The position numbers were made by a program, and so were the translations under genes. A stretch of 64,000 nucleotides of DNA from Prinia subflava (taxonomy: Eukaryota > Chordata > Aves > Passeriformes > Cisticolidae), in assembly GCF_021018805.1 (NCBI RefSeq), contig NC_086266.1, forward strand, positions 4,030,001-4,094,000, written 5' to 3'. Below, piece after piece: positions 1 through 11,700 of the stretch; within the stretch, counting starts at the first letter, position 1, and every line of letters begins with the position of its first letter. A model generated the notes under the pieces. The model was given only the letters and a program-made list of their open reading frames with translations, was not told where the DNA came from and ran no database searches.

Positions 1-486
1 CAGCACCTCAGCTCCTGCAGCCTGCCAGTGCCTCCAGTGGGCCACTGCTAAATTTGAGCATTTTAAAGAAAAATCTTTCTTCTTGTAGCAGAAAATTTTT
101 GCTTATGTGGCCAGCTGTTTTAAAAGCAGGGAGCAAAATATGACTGCAGGTCCTCCTCCACTCTGCCAAAGGCTCATGCAGGTAAAACTGCCCACTTGCT
201 ACAACAAAAATAGAATTTCCAGTGAGAGCTGAGGACAAGCTCTGCTTCCTCAAGAGAAAGGTATGTACAGCACAGGGCAGGATTTTGATTCCTCCTCTTG
301 TAGCTATAATCCCAGAGCTGCATGTTTGTTTACCCAGTCAGTGTCAGAGAAACAAGAGAATTTGTCCAAGGAGCTGCTGGGGAGAGCAGGAATCTCTGGG
401 ACAGCCTGTTCACAGCCACCACCCCAGCAGAGGAGCTGCTGTGCTGCCTTTGTCACCCTGAGCATCACTGGAGCAGCAGGCTGTGA
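1..486. other. unannotated flank upstream of LTR copy A
   Basis: No gene is recognised. The open frames overlapping this stretch on both strands run into the LTR beginning near 487 and have no recognisable domain. The last part is somewhat GC-richer than the surroundings and could include diverged 5' LTR sequence, but the second copy of the LTR does not align with it upstream of about 485. Confidence 0.5.
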
Positions 487-925
487 TGCCTGGAGGTTTA
501 TATTCCTGTATTTCAGGCTCTGTGGTGCCCAGGGTGCAGCTCTGAGCTCACACTCAGGCTCACTCAGCTCTGCACACAGCAGGGACACAAAACAAATCCT
601 TCTCCTGCTGCACACCAAGGACAGCTGGGACAAGTGTTCAGCCCAAAAGCACAAACAAGGGGGGCTGAGGAGAGAAAACAAGAAGGATGAGACTGCATCA
701 CCTGCAGCTGGAATTGGACAATTCAACCCCAAAATGCAAATGGACCAAAACTTATCAAAGTGTGAGACCTCGTGACCCTTTGTCCATTTTGTGACCATTT
801 TGGGTCCACCTTGGGTGCAGCCCTGGCCAGGCTCTTGTCCTGCCCAAGGTGTATCCTAAAGGCCTTTTAATAAATCTCTGCTTTATTCTCCAGCTCTGTT
901 CCAGCTCAGCCTTCCCAAGGCACCA
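487..925 (+). mobile_element. LTR, copy A of a two-copy family
   Basis: This block is repeated, about 95% identical by eye, at 6834-7283 in the same orientation. Shared sequence starts near TGCCT at 487 and ends near CCAAGGCACCA at 925. It looks like a retroviral LTR: a polyadenylation signal AATAAA at 869-874, then a T-rich U5-like tail and a terminal CA. Compared with copy B it lacks about 11 bp within the repeated CTCTGT-type U5 segment. I see no primer-binding site after 925 and no gag, pol or env reading frame, so it is probably a solo LTR. Resemblance to avian ERV LTRs is from memory. The 5' boundary is uncertain and I found no clear target-site duplication. Reading frames across it on either strand are incidental. 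Confidence 0.7.
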
Positions 926-3900
926 GCTGGGCTGCTCCAATGGGGCTCTGCACTGAAGGAATCCCCAGAAGGCTGAGCAGGCATATGTTTGATCCACATT
1001 TTTCACAAAGTTGGCAATAAAAATTGCATTTTGATGTAGTGGAGGTTCTCTTCCTGTATAATGAGCAATCCAGGATGCCAGTCAGCCCCAGGAGAACTGT
1101 CTATCCTACAGGCAGGAGGCTGTAGCAGCACTAAACCAGACATTTCCAACAGGCTTTTGGAAATGTTTTGCATCTCTTTCTAAGAATAGCAAGAACAACT
1201 CTCTAAATGTACAGCCCAACCAGAGCACATCCAAACATGGCTGAAAAAGAAAGCACATTGTTTATTATTTAGTTATAAATTATTTAATTACTCAGTCTCC
1301 TCACTCTACAGATGAGGATATCCTCTTCTTTAAGCAGGTCAGTCAGCTTCTTTGAAGGCGAAGAGTTAGAAGAATAAAATATTTTATCTCTAATTCAATT
1401 TTTGATATAGTCAGCTTAAATTCTCCTTTATCTCTGCACCTTCTTTGTGAAAGGTGAAGCAAGTCACTCAGGGAATAGCATTTCAGGAAAAGCTCATTTC
1501 TTTGTTTGTTTTTCACTTTATCAAGTCCCGTGAGTCAGAACAAAATCCTGAATGAAACTACTGGGGGGATTTAGCCAGCTCAGCTTTTTAGCTCAGAAGA
1601 GTTTGATCTACAGAGAAAGCTCAGAGAAGAAAGCAGGCAGGCAAAGCCAGGGAAGTAAAATTTGGCTAATTGAGTTAGGCTGGGTTCAGAGCCAAGCCAG
1701 TGTAACCAGTCAATACCAGTGTAATCCTGGGAGAAGGAGCCACTGATCAAACAGAGGAGATAAACACTCAGCCCTGCTTTCAAAGGGTGCTGAACTCCCC
1801 TGCTGTCTCCCTGTTCCACAAGGAACTCTGAGCTTTCAGCAGCTTTGAAGGCTGGCTCGCAGCTCTGTGATAGCTGGGGGGAAAGTACAAATCCAAAATC
1901 CCCCTAGAACGCTCCCAAAGTTAATTGGCATAATCTAGTCCAGTGGGAAGGGCTAAAAAAACCCAAAAAACAACTTGGAAGGGAAGGGAAAGAACATGAA
2001 GTGAAGGGGGATTGGGAGAAGGGAGCAATAAAGGCAATTCTTGTTAAATCTGTGTGTTATAGTGGCACAAAACTCTCCCTCAAAACAAACATGTAGCAGC
2101 TGTAGATTAATTTGCTATTTAGGCAGCAGCCTCAGTTAAAACACTGCAACTCTCTTGATGGATGCAGCTGGGAGCTCAAGAGGAATTATGTCAAAGTTTT
2201 TATCCTCTGTGTGCAGCAGATTTTTAGTTGTCCTAAACTCTCTACACCTCCTCCCCAGCCATGCACAGGTGCTGCAGCTCAGTTTTGGGAATGCAGAACT
2301 GCACTCAGACTTTCAGAATTGAGACTGTCAGGTCTGGAATTAATCGGAGATCTCAAAGGACAGTCTCAAAATTCAGAATCATTTTTCAGACACCTTGAAA
2401 CATAAAAAAAAACCATCAGAACTGTGTGAACAAACCATTTATTATACCAAGAAGGTAGAAGAAAAAGAGCCAAGCGTGTAATTCAGTATGAATAAACACA
2501 TCAACTGAAATATAAATTCTGGTCTCTTCACAACTTTAATTTCAGTGAAAAAGAACAATATGATACATGCAAATTAAGAAGTTTCAAGGAGAAAATGAAT
2601 CACCAAGTGCCTCACTGAAATGCTAATGTGTTATTCTGTCACTTAACTACCAAAGAAAACTCATTTGAAGGCACCTGGGCTGAGCATACCTGGGTTATTT
2701 TTGTAAAAGCAGAACAAGCAGAGCAGAGAGCCATCACATTTTAGCCACAGCCTGGCTGTACCCATTTGGGAGAGCACCTCAAGCATGCCAGCTGCCTCCT
2801 GAGGCAAGGATGAGCTGGCAAAAGCTTTTGAACCTTACAGGGGGTGAAGTGGAATGGATGGAGCACGACAAAACCAAGGGGAACGCTTGACATTCACAGT
2901 GAAAAGGAAAAAGGAAAAAGACCAGTGGAGATCGTCGTTCTCTCCTTTGTGAAACAGCAGCAGAAGACATCAGCATCCTCCACACACGACAACAGCAAAA
3001 CCAAGGATTTCACAGAAGGAAATGCATTAGCAAGAGATGTGTGGGTGGTCAATTTTTCAATAGAATGAAGTCTGGGTGAAAAAAAAACAAACTTAAAAGC
3101 ATACCTTTGGAAATAAAAGAATGTACAGGCAGTTTTCCCCACATTATCACAAATATTCCAGTGCCTCTCCTGCCACACCTGGAACTGTGAGCTGTTATAT
3201 GAATTGCACTTCAATTGCACACAATGGTAGGAATTAGGAATAAACATAAATAGAAATTTGTTCTAAGATAAAGTTCACATTCAAGTGCTGTTCTGTGTAT
3301 CTGTTATGTGCAAATAGACTTGAAACCAGAAAGACAAAATGGAGAGAATAAGAACAAATTCTTTAAAAAAAATACTAATGCATTAATTCTGTCTTATCTT
3401 TTGTGAATACAAAGTCACGGCCAAAATTAGTTCATTCCTCTTTGTAGCTCTAACTAATTATTTATTTCTGCCTTTCTACAGATAGAGAAGTACTAAAAGT
3501 GACTAGGGCTGAATATTGCCATGCTGTTTTCACAGGATAAAATCACTCCGTGGCTTTGGCCAGCCTAAGGCATTCCAGAGGAGGAAAGATCTGCCTGAAT
3601 TCCCCTTCTCACTGATGCCAGGGAAACAATCACATTGCAGTGACTCCTCCTAAGCAGGGGTTATGGTGTACACTCATCCACAGTCACCTAGCAATTCCTA
3701 AAATAAAGGCTATGACAATGACATTTTCTAGAATCTGGTACTGTTTTGTGAAGTGTGAACTCCCAAAATGCAGAATCAAGGCATGATGTGCAGGACTCCA
3801 CTCTGCCTCTCTTCCCCATGGAATAGTAAAATCCTTGGATAGTTTTCTAATTTGATATGTCCCCTCTTGATATGATAAATCACACCAGATCAAAGAAATG

Positions 3901-6833
3901 ATGAGCATCATCTTGCTGCTGACTGAAGAACCTCATTATGGCACCTTACACTTAGGTTTGTTTTTTTTTTTCTGTACACAGCTGAATTTAAGAAACTATT
4001 TCTTTCTCAACCTGTTCATTTCATGGTGATACTGTGAGGCAGTTGAACAATGTGATTGAATTGAAAGTGTCTGATGGCATCACAAACTCAGAATACTGTC
4101 TGTTTAAGGGTGAGAGGCAAACCTGGCTAATCTGACAGGCACACAAATTTCATATATCCCCCTCCTACCCTGCTTTTTGAAATGACACCAGGCAGAAGAT
4201 GCAAAGGTGATGTTGCACAGGGCATGTCCTGCTGTAGGCTAGTTTAAAAATAAAACCAGCTAGCTTTTCCACAGAAAACCTGTAGAAGAAGGACTATTTC
4301 CATCTCCATGTGAGAAATCCTGGAGTTCCTCAGAAAATTGGGGCTGAAAAAAACAAATCACAGAAAACCAGCACTAGGTATTCTCCACACCAATCATTAA
4401 TTATCTGCCTGAAGTACACAAAAGGGATTAATCTGAGTTTTCAGATGAGTAGAATCTACTGCAGTTTGTGCTGAGGGGATTGCATTCTGAGCATCCACTC
4501 CAGCCAATGAGTTTTCTGGCAAGAACATTTCCAGGTGTGGGATATTTTAATTACAAAATGTGCTGCCTTTCAGGGCCCCAGCACTGCCAACGAGTGCTGC
4601 AGCTTCAGCTCACCTCATTTCACAGCCCCCTGCCCTGGTAGGTCACCCCCAGGGCAGTGGAGGTGCTCACCAGCAAGCTGGGGATGTAAAAAAAACCTCT
4701 TAGCACCAGCAGATACAAAATTGGGAAATAAATGGTGCAAATCAGCTGGTTCCACAAAATGCACACATCTGTACCATGCAAGCGTGGCACTGAAAATGTG
4801 CTCTCAGAAGAGAGCAGACTGTATTCTTATAGAGCTTTTGCCCCTTGAAAAATTAAGTATTCCTAATTTAGAATTTGCTTAGAAGTCTGATTTAAAGGTT
4901 TTTTTGAATAAAAAACAACCTTGTTGCATATTAATTGCCAGGTTCCTCAGCTTCAAAGGGACAGGTATGTATGTGCCTGTTTGTAACTTTCACAAGTCTG
5001 ATCAGGAACACTTATTTTTTTTGCTTTTGTTCTTCAAACCCATTTTTAAACTTTACTAAATACATGTCCTATGACATTAAAACATGCAAAAAAAAAGTAA
5101 TTAGGGCTTTTTTCTTCTATAATCTGTGCTGAAAATGCCTGGCAATTACCAAGGGGGCCAGTACAGAGTGCAGAATTCTGCATGTATGGTTTTTGTTTCT
5201 TCTTCTCCAATTTACTCTTGAAAGGTAATCATAGGAAAGGCAGTAAATCCTGATACTAAAAGTAAGCTGCTCATTTATTTGTGCTTACTTTATTTTCCAG
5301 CAACTTAGAAACTTATAATTATAATGTCAATGGTTATTTACATTGAAGCACATCCTTTGCTTCCAAGTTCTTTAATGATCATCTTTTAACCTCCTTAGAA
5401 GGACAAATCAAGCCAATTTGTCAAAATTGGAATTAGGAGCTGGTTGCACACAATCACTTTTGTCATGAAATACAAAGTCAGCTTCTCCAAACACATCTTT
5501 ATGCTGAGACCTCAGTGGATTCCTTTCAAATTGTATGTATAGCCAGATTCCACATCATCTGCTAAGCCACAAACAACTATAAATTCAAATTACTGTGCCT
5601 GAGACGAGTTAGATCTGAACTTTTCACTTTAAGGTGCTGAACAAAGATACCATGAAAAGCAGGCAGCACTGCTCTTATCTTCATAACAGCTTTTAATTGA
5701 TTGATTTGTCCTTGCACTTCAAAAGCTGCTCTTCGATTTTTTTTCTTTTTCCTACTGTAGAAACACTTCTACAGCACACATAAAAGTGAAAAGATGACAA
5801 TTGCAGAATGCCTGAAAAATGAGCTCTCCCTAGGAGTTCTCTTTCAGGTTCATGACTTGCTGAGAGGGTTGAGAAGGAAAACAACCACGTCCTGTTGGGA
5901 ATATCTCTGTCTCTGTTAACCCAGCATGGGTAACCTCAAGTTCATTCAGACAGCACTTGTTTTTATTCTGGCTGCATTGCATCTGGCATGTGAAAAAAGA
6001 AGGGTTTTTTCTCAATTTCAGTCCAGTGGGGTCTTCCTTGTTTTCTTCCATTTTCAACATGAAATGCCTTAAATTTTAAAATTTAGTAGGGAACAAATTT
6101 CCTGGGCACTGGAACTAAAGAAGCCTCACTTCCAGTAGATTCAAGTCTCTTGATTAATTGCCTTTTTAAACTGAATTATGCCACTTTTTTCTGACACTTT
6201 CCATAGCACTCTCATGGAAACATATGAGCTGCCAACCTCAGCTGTATAAATAAGGTGACAGCATCAAAAATTATTAGGGGAAAACCCTGAAAACACTCAC
6301 AGTGTGCCTCTCTGTCAAATATGTTTGAAATAGATCACAGAATCAAGCACTCCAGATAGCTCCTTCCATTCGTGCCAGGCTCCTGAATTTTCAAAGCTAC
6401 TCCTGGCAGCAGTAGAAGGAATATCACATATTTTTTGCCAAGATACAGTGCCCAGCTTTAATCACCTCAGGACAGTGTGAATCCTTGGAGAGGCTGAGGA
6501 AAACAACTTTATCCTCAGGGGAGGGAATAGTAACCTTTCCTATCTGTGGGAAAGCTCTTCCCTGCAGGCCTGGGGCCCTTGCGGATGTTATCAGCAATTC
6601 CAAAGGGATTCCTGGAAGATTTACAGGCTTCTCCAAGCTCTGGTGTGATGAACTCTCAGCTGAGCTCCCCTGGATGTCCCCTCGGGTGTTCTGAGCTGTG
6701 CAGGTTCCACCAGCCCTTCTGGAAGGTTCCACCACAGACCCAGGGCTGCCTCTGAGACTGGGAGGCCCTGAGGCGTCAGGAAGCTCCTTCTGGAGATCTG
6801 CAGCTCTCCCGGCTGCTTCTGCCTTTCACACGA
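926..6833. other. unique AT-rich sequence without recognised genes
   Basis: This is the interval between the two LTR copies. It contains short A and T runs (for example the T run near 3960) and scattered chance frames of at most about 117 codons, none resembling a known protein. It contains no retroviral gene remnant, no primer-binding site at its left end and no purine-rich tract at its right end, so it is not the interior of a provirus. Confidence 0.6.
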
Positions 6834-7283
6834 TGCCTTTAGTTTTAGTTTTTATGTATTTCGGGCTCTGCGCTGCCCAGGGTGCAGCTCTGAGCTCACA
6901 CTCAGGCTCACTCAGCTCTGCACACAGCAGGGACACAAACAAATCCTTCTCCTGCTGCACACCAAGGACAGCTGGGACAAGGGTTCAGCCCAAAAGCACA
7001 AACAAGGGGGGCTGAGGAGAGAAAACAAGAAGGATGGGACTGCATCACCTGCAGCTGGAATTGGACAATTCAACCCCAAAATGCAAATGGACCAAAACTT
7101 ATCAAAGTGTGAGATCTGGTGACCGTTTGTGCATTTTGTGCCCATTTTGGGTCCACCTTGGGTGTAGCCCTGGCCAGGCTCTTGTCCTGCCCAAGGTGTG
7201 TCCTAAAGGCCTTTTAATAAATCTCTGCTTTATTCTCTGGCTCTGTCCAGTCTCTGTTCCAGCTCAGCCCTCCCAAGGCATCA
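6834..7283 (+). mobile_element. LTR, copy B of a two-copy family
   Basis: This is the second copy of the repeat seen at 487-925, in the same orientation. It carries AATAAA at 7216-7221, followed by a U5-like segment with the 11-bp piece missing from copy A, and ends in CCAAGGCATCA at 7283. Similarity to copy A starts at TGCCT (6834), through a T-rich stretch and into TGTATTTC. No clean target-site duplication is visible: the left flank ends CACGA and the right begins CGTAA. The frames at 6912-7145 (minus) and 6698-7015 (plus) are shadows of the LTR or run into it. The most likely reading is an independent solo LTR. Confidence 0.7.
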
Positions 7284-8737
7284 CGTAAGCTTTGTGTACT
7301 CCTCCCCTCTGGCCCCTTGCACACTGCTCTGGTTTTATTGTCCTTCCTCAGATTCAGTTTGTCAAATTACGCTGTCTCAATAAACACCAAGATCAAATCA
7401 CAGAAATAAAACCTTTCCTTCTGCCCTGCTCCACCAGGCATATTATATTCCATCTTATCAGTTATCCACAGTGCCATGTCTTCTCCAGCACTGAACTTTA
7501 ATCTGTTCTTCCCATCACTCATTTGTCAATTTTACTATATGCTCTTAATTCCTTTAAATTGCCTTAGATTTATCTAGCCTGGTTTCCAACTTCATCCATC
7601 CTCTCTCTGCTGTTTGTGTTTTCCATCAGCAGTTCTTTACTACTGTATTTGTCTCTACTTCAGAGCACTTACCACAGGGAATTTATCAAAATAAAATGAT
7701 AGGTGTCATCTTGAAACACTTCACATTGCTCTTCAAAAACATCTAGGGACAGGAGTACTAAAATCTTGGGAAACAGTTTATTTTTCATATGGACTCATAA
7801 AGTTTCAGTATAAAGTTCATTTACATTTGAAAAATTCCTTAATCCTGTAAAGATTTCAAAATATTCTCAAATTTGCCATAGTTCAGTCTCTGGTTCTGGT
7901 GGCTCCTGGTGAGATCCTTTAGGCACAGGCTCACTTCAACCGCCTGGTAGCCAAATAGCATCCAATCCTGCAACAAATAACTTTCCATACCCTTGTGGGT
8001 ATAATTTTGTGTTCTATTTTATGGCTTCGGTCTCAGCCTGCCCATGGATGGCTGTTACTGGAAGGTGAATTGGTGGGAAAGATGGAAAATATAATGTACA
8101 ATGTTTTGACATGGTTTTCTTTCTATATAGAGATTATTCTGGACTAAGCTTGGAATATCCAGGTAAAAGGGCATCTTCCAGGTGTGCACAAAGTTCAACA
8201 ACCATTTTCAAGAATTTTTAACACTCTTTAAGAATACCCCTTTTCTGGCTCACAATGCTTTTTCAGTGATTTTAAGTGAAAAGGGATACGAAATTTTATT
8301 TTCTCTGATTCTACACTGAGAGAAATCTTTGCCAACAGAGATTCACTCCAGGCTGATACACAAGCAGAGGGCTGGCTTTCTCCCACACGAGCTACGCACA
8401 AAAAATCTCAGTTCATCTTTCCCTCTCTTACCCCCAGCACAATGACCTGCCCTGCATCTTATGGCTTCAAGACACTCAGTTCTGAAAAGTAAAAAACAAA
8501 CACACTTGGCTTGAAACATTTTCTGGCAGTCTGGTTACTCTATTCACCTGTCAATTTTTCTGTTCCTCTAGACCTATTTTAGCAATGTTTTCTCAAGCTT
8601 TTATTCCTTCCATATTGCCTCAAGCTGCTCAGCTGCTTGAATAAACCCTATAAGAGACACAATGTACCAATGCCACCCCCAGGATTTCTATTTCCCCACA
8701 CATCATGCCCTGTCTCTGCTCTTTCTGGAGACCCTGA
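7284..8737. other. unique sequence, nothing recognised
   Basis: AT-rich vertebrate-type sequence. No exon, RNA gene or repeat is recognised; the open frames are short. Confidence 0.55.
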
Positions 8738-8787
8738 TTTCTCCTTTTTTTTTTCCCTCTTTTTTCTTTTTTCTTTTTTTTTTTTTT
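8738..8787 (+). repeat. 50-nt pure polypyrimidine tract
   Basis: Every base from 8738 to 8787 is C or T, dominated by T runs with single C interruptions. The lysine-rich minus-strand frames and the phenylalanine-rich plus-strand frame across it are products of this low-complexity tract, not genes. Confidence 0.9.
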
Positions 8788-11700
8788 GAGGCCAAAAAAG
8801 TGCATCTGACATATCCTCACATGTCAAACCTGACACAACCCTCGCTGATGTGCAATGGGAGAGGGCACTGCTTCAGCTGAGCAGCCTGCATGACCTTCTT
8901 GTATTTCATTTCTACCTGATTGTTGAGACCTGCCACAGTGACTGTTTGCTTCGTATTTCCTGTGCAGTTAATACATCATACAGCAAAAAAATGTACAATT
9001 TTATTAATTGCTGATATCTGATTGTACTTAGGTTCAATTTCTTACTGAGAAGTTCACCTTCTCAACTACACATTCCCCTTTAAAAACGGAGTCCTCTTTT
9101 TTAAAATCAAACAACAAAAGTTCAAGACAAAAATCAATGGTTTAAAAAAAATTGAGTCAATCATGTCTTATTTTCTAAACCAAACATTATCCTGCTTCTC
9201 CAAGGAGGACATAGGAAATACAAACACCTGTATTTCAGTGCTATAAGCAAAGAAACTCCTAAAAGCACTTTAATGCATTTAGAGGCAATTGTTCATGGAG
9301 AAGATTAAGCTGAGCTTGTGCAGTGGCAAGAATTAGTGTGGGAGGAAAAAGAGCTCTTCTGTAGATGTTCAGACAAAATCTCATTACACAACAGAAAACT
9401 ACAAGAGTAGATAAGATGAAATGATATTTTGGAAATTATAATAAGTGTTAAGGTACAAGTTCAGCCCACAATAGATAAGTACCTGCCAGGTGGTTAAGTC
9501 CTGAGGCTAACAGAGAAAACAGATAAGCTGCCTTACAGAGAAGATTTAAATTTTCTTTAATGTTAACTTGTAATTAATCAACTTTGCTGTATGCTTCAGC
9601 AGAATGATGGTACAACCACAACCACACATTTGACATACATAAATATTATTTTGCTGAATGTGTGATCCATTACCTATAGGAAACAATCAAAGAAAAACCA
9701 AAATTCTCTGCTTCACCTTTAGCATGAAGGAGCTCCCTGGAAAAGGAGGAATTTTTCCTTCACTTTAGCCATGCCCACTACAGCATCCTAGAAAGGTGTT
9801 GAATGTCAGAGATGCTCTGGTGCTGCAAAAACAGCAGAGTAAATCCCTTTGAGCTACTGCTCTGACCAAAACAGAAAAAGCCTGAAATCCACATGGAGAA
9901 AAGAGAAATATGGCACTGTTTTCATGCCCTAATCCCTACAACAAGGCAGAGCTATGCCCAATCATATGGTGAAAGAATGCAAAAAAAACCAAACAAACCC
10001 TGTAGCCCTGATTCTCAAATTTATAATGCAATACAGGAATTGCAAAAGATTTGAATCACAGTACAAATGGAATTATAGTGACTTGGTTTTCTACCTTGCT
10101 CCTCTAGAGGGAATTTTGGAAGAAAAAAATAGGATTTCTCTGAATCTTTTCTATGATTTACCAGATTTCAGCCCCTGTATTCTCACCAAGTTATGTTTCA
10201 ATAAGGAGAAGGAAAAAGAGAGAAAAAAATCCTGTTTCTGAGGTTAACTCTGAGATGTTGGTTGAAAAAAATAGAGCAGATGGAGGAATGGATTTTAATA
10301 TTATCTCCAACTATGAGTTCAGGAAAAATTATATTCTAGAGATCTGGCTTTACTTCTTTCTCATTTCACCAGTAGGACCCTCATTAAACGCTTCCAGAAA
10401 TCGAAATGAATCCATCTGCAGTTTCCCAGTGTGTGCTTTAGTTCCCTGTGGACACTACCACTTCACAGCTTGTGACTCTAAAACATTCAAGCTTGAACAG
10501 GCCTGGTTTACTTAACATTTTAGAGAAATTTCTCCCAAAATATCACACCACCTTGCAAGGAATCAGGCTTCAGATAGTTTTTAATAAGTGCTCTTATCCC
10601 AATTTCTGGGCAGACAAAGTAAATCACTGGGTTTAAACACCCTTTTCCCCCAAGGCTTAGCAATAAAGAAAAACCAAGTTATTCTCATTTCCATTTGTAC
10701 ATCTCATCTACTGGATTCTCCCTGCCTCATTGTGGGTTGCCCACAGAATATTTTTTTTCCAGTGTCCTAACCAAATCCCATTTTTAGCTGATCACATTCA
10801 GTCTGCCTAACATGCCCCCTGTGCTTTTCAGGTTGCTCTGCACTTTTCTGCCCAAAGATTTGTGCAGCTGTCTTGTGCAAAACAGTATTTAAGGTTTTTA
10901 AAAGTGGGAGTCATGGCAGGTCAGACACAGATTTATTGCATTAGCTTCTCCTTTCTGTAGACTTCCTTAGAAATTAAGACCACACTGACATCATTATATT
11001 TTCTGTTTGCATCCTAAGCTTTTAACACTGTTCATCTCTAAGAAGTCAACATGGTAAGTGATGCAATTTCCTGATAAAGTAACCTGAGGTAACCTGACCT
11101 GAAAGGGACATAATTTTCTGCTGGAGCCTTCAGCTGTAACACCTCAGCAAAACCTCTGAGCAGGTACAGCAGCAAGAAAAGTTTAACTGAATTTTGTTCA
11201 TACACTGCTAATAGATTAGTATTGACCAAAGTGTGGTCCTTCACTCAAAAAAGCATCCTGAGGATGAACTGTGAGATATTTTATTAGAACAGTCCCAAGC
11301 CAGAGCTATTACTAATTGAAACCTGAAAGAACTGGGCAGTCTGATTTACAATATCCTGAGCAGTGGTAAGAAAGGAGACTCCCTCACCAACACAGGCTGC
11401 CCTGTGGACCTGCAGTCAAATCTCTGACGTGCAGGACAGGATTTGCTTCCTGCTGCTACCCCCAGAGAGGGCAAACAGGTTCTCTTGCAGATGACTGAGA
11501 GCAAAAACTGCAGGATGAACCCCAGAGCTGTGAATCAGAGGGATGTGCTCAGCTTCTCACAGACAATGCTGGCACAGAAATTAGCCATCACAGGAGCACA
11601 CTCTTAAAAACAGCATGGATGTGGGGTTTTTCATTAGGTTTAAACAACCCATGACTGTTTAACCTATGGCTTAACTGCACTAAAGCCACACTTCTGTCAT

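Noticed and set aside
304..798. Frames of about 165-170 codons on both strands at 263-798
   Set aside because: Both overlap LTR copy A, and similar frames recur at copy B, so they are repeat shadows.
926..6833. Provirus interior between two similar LTRs
   Set aside because: No primer-binding site, polypurine tract or retroviral frame, and the LTR copies differ too much for one recent insertion.
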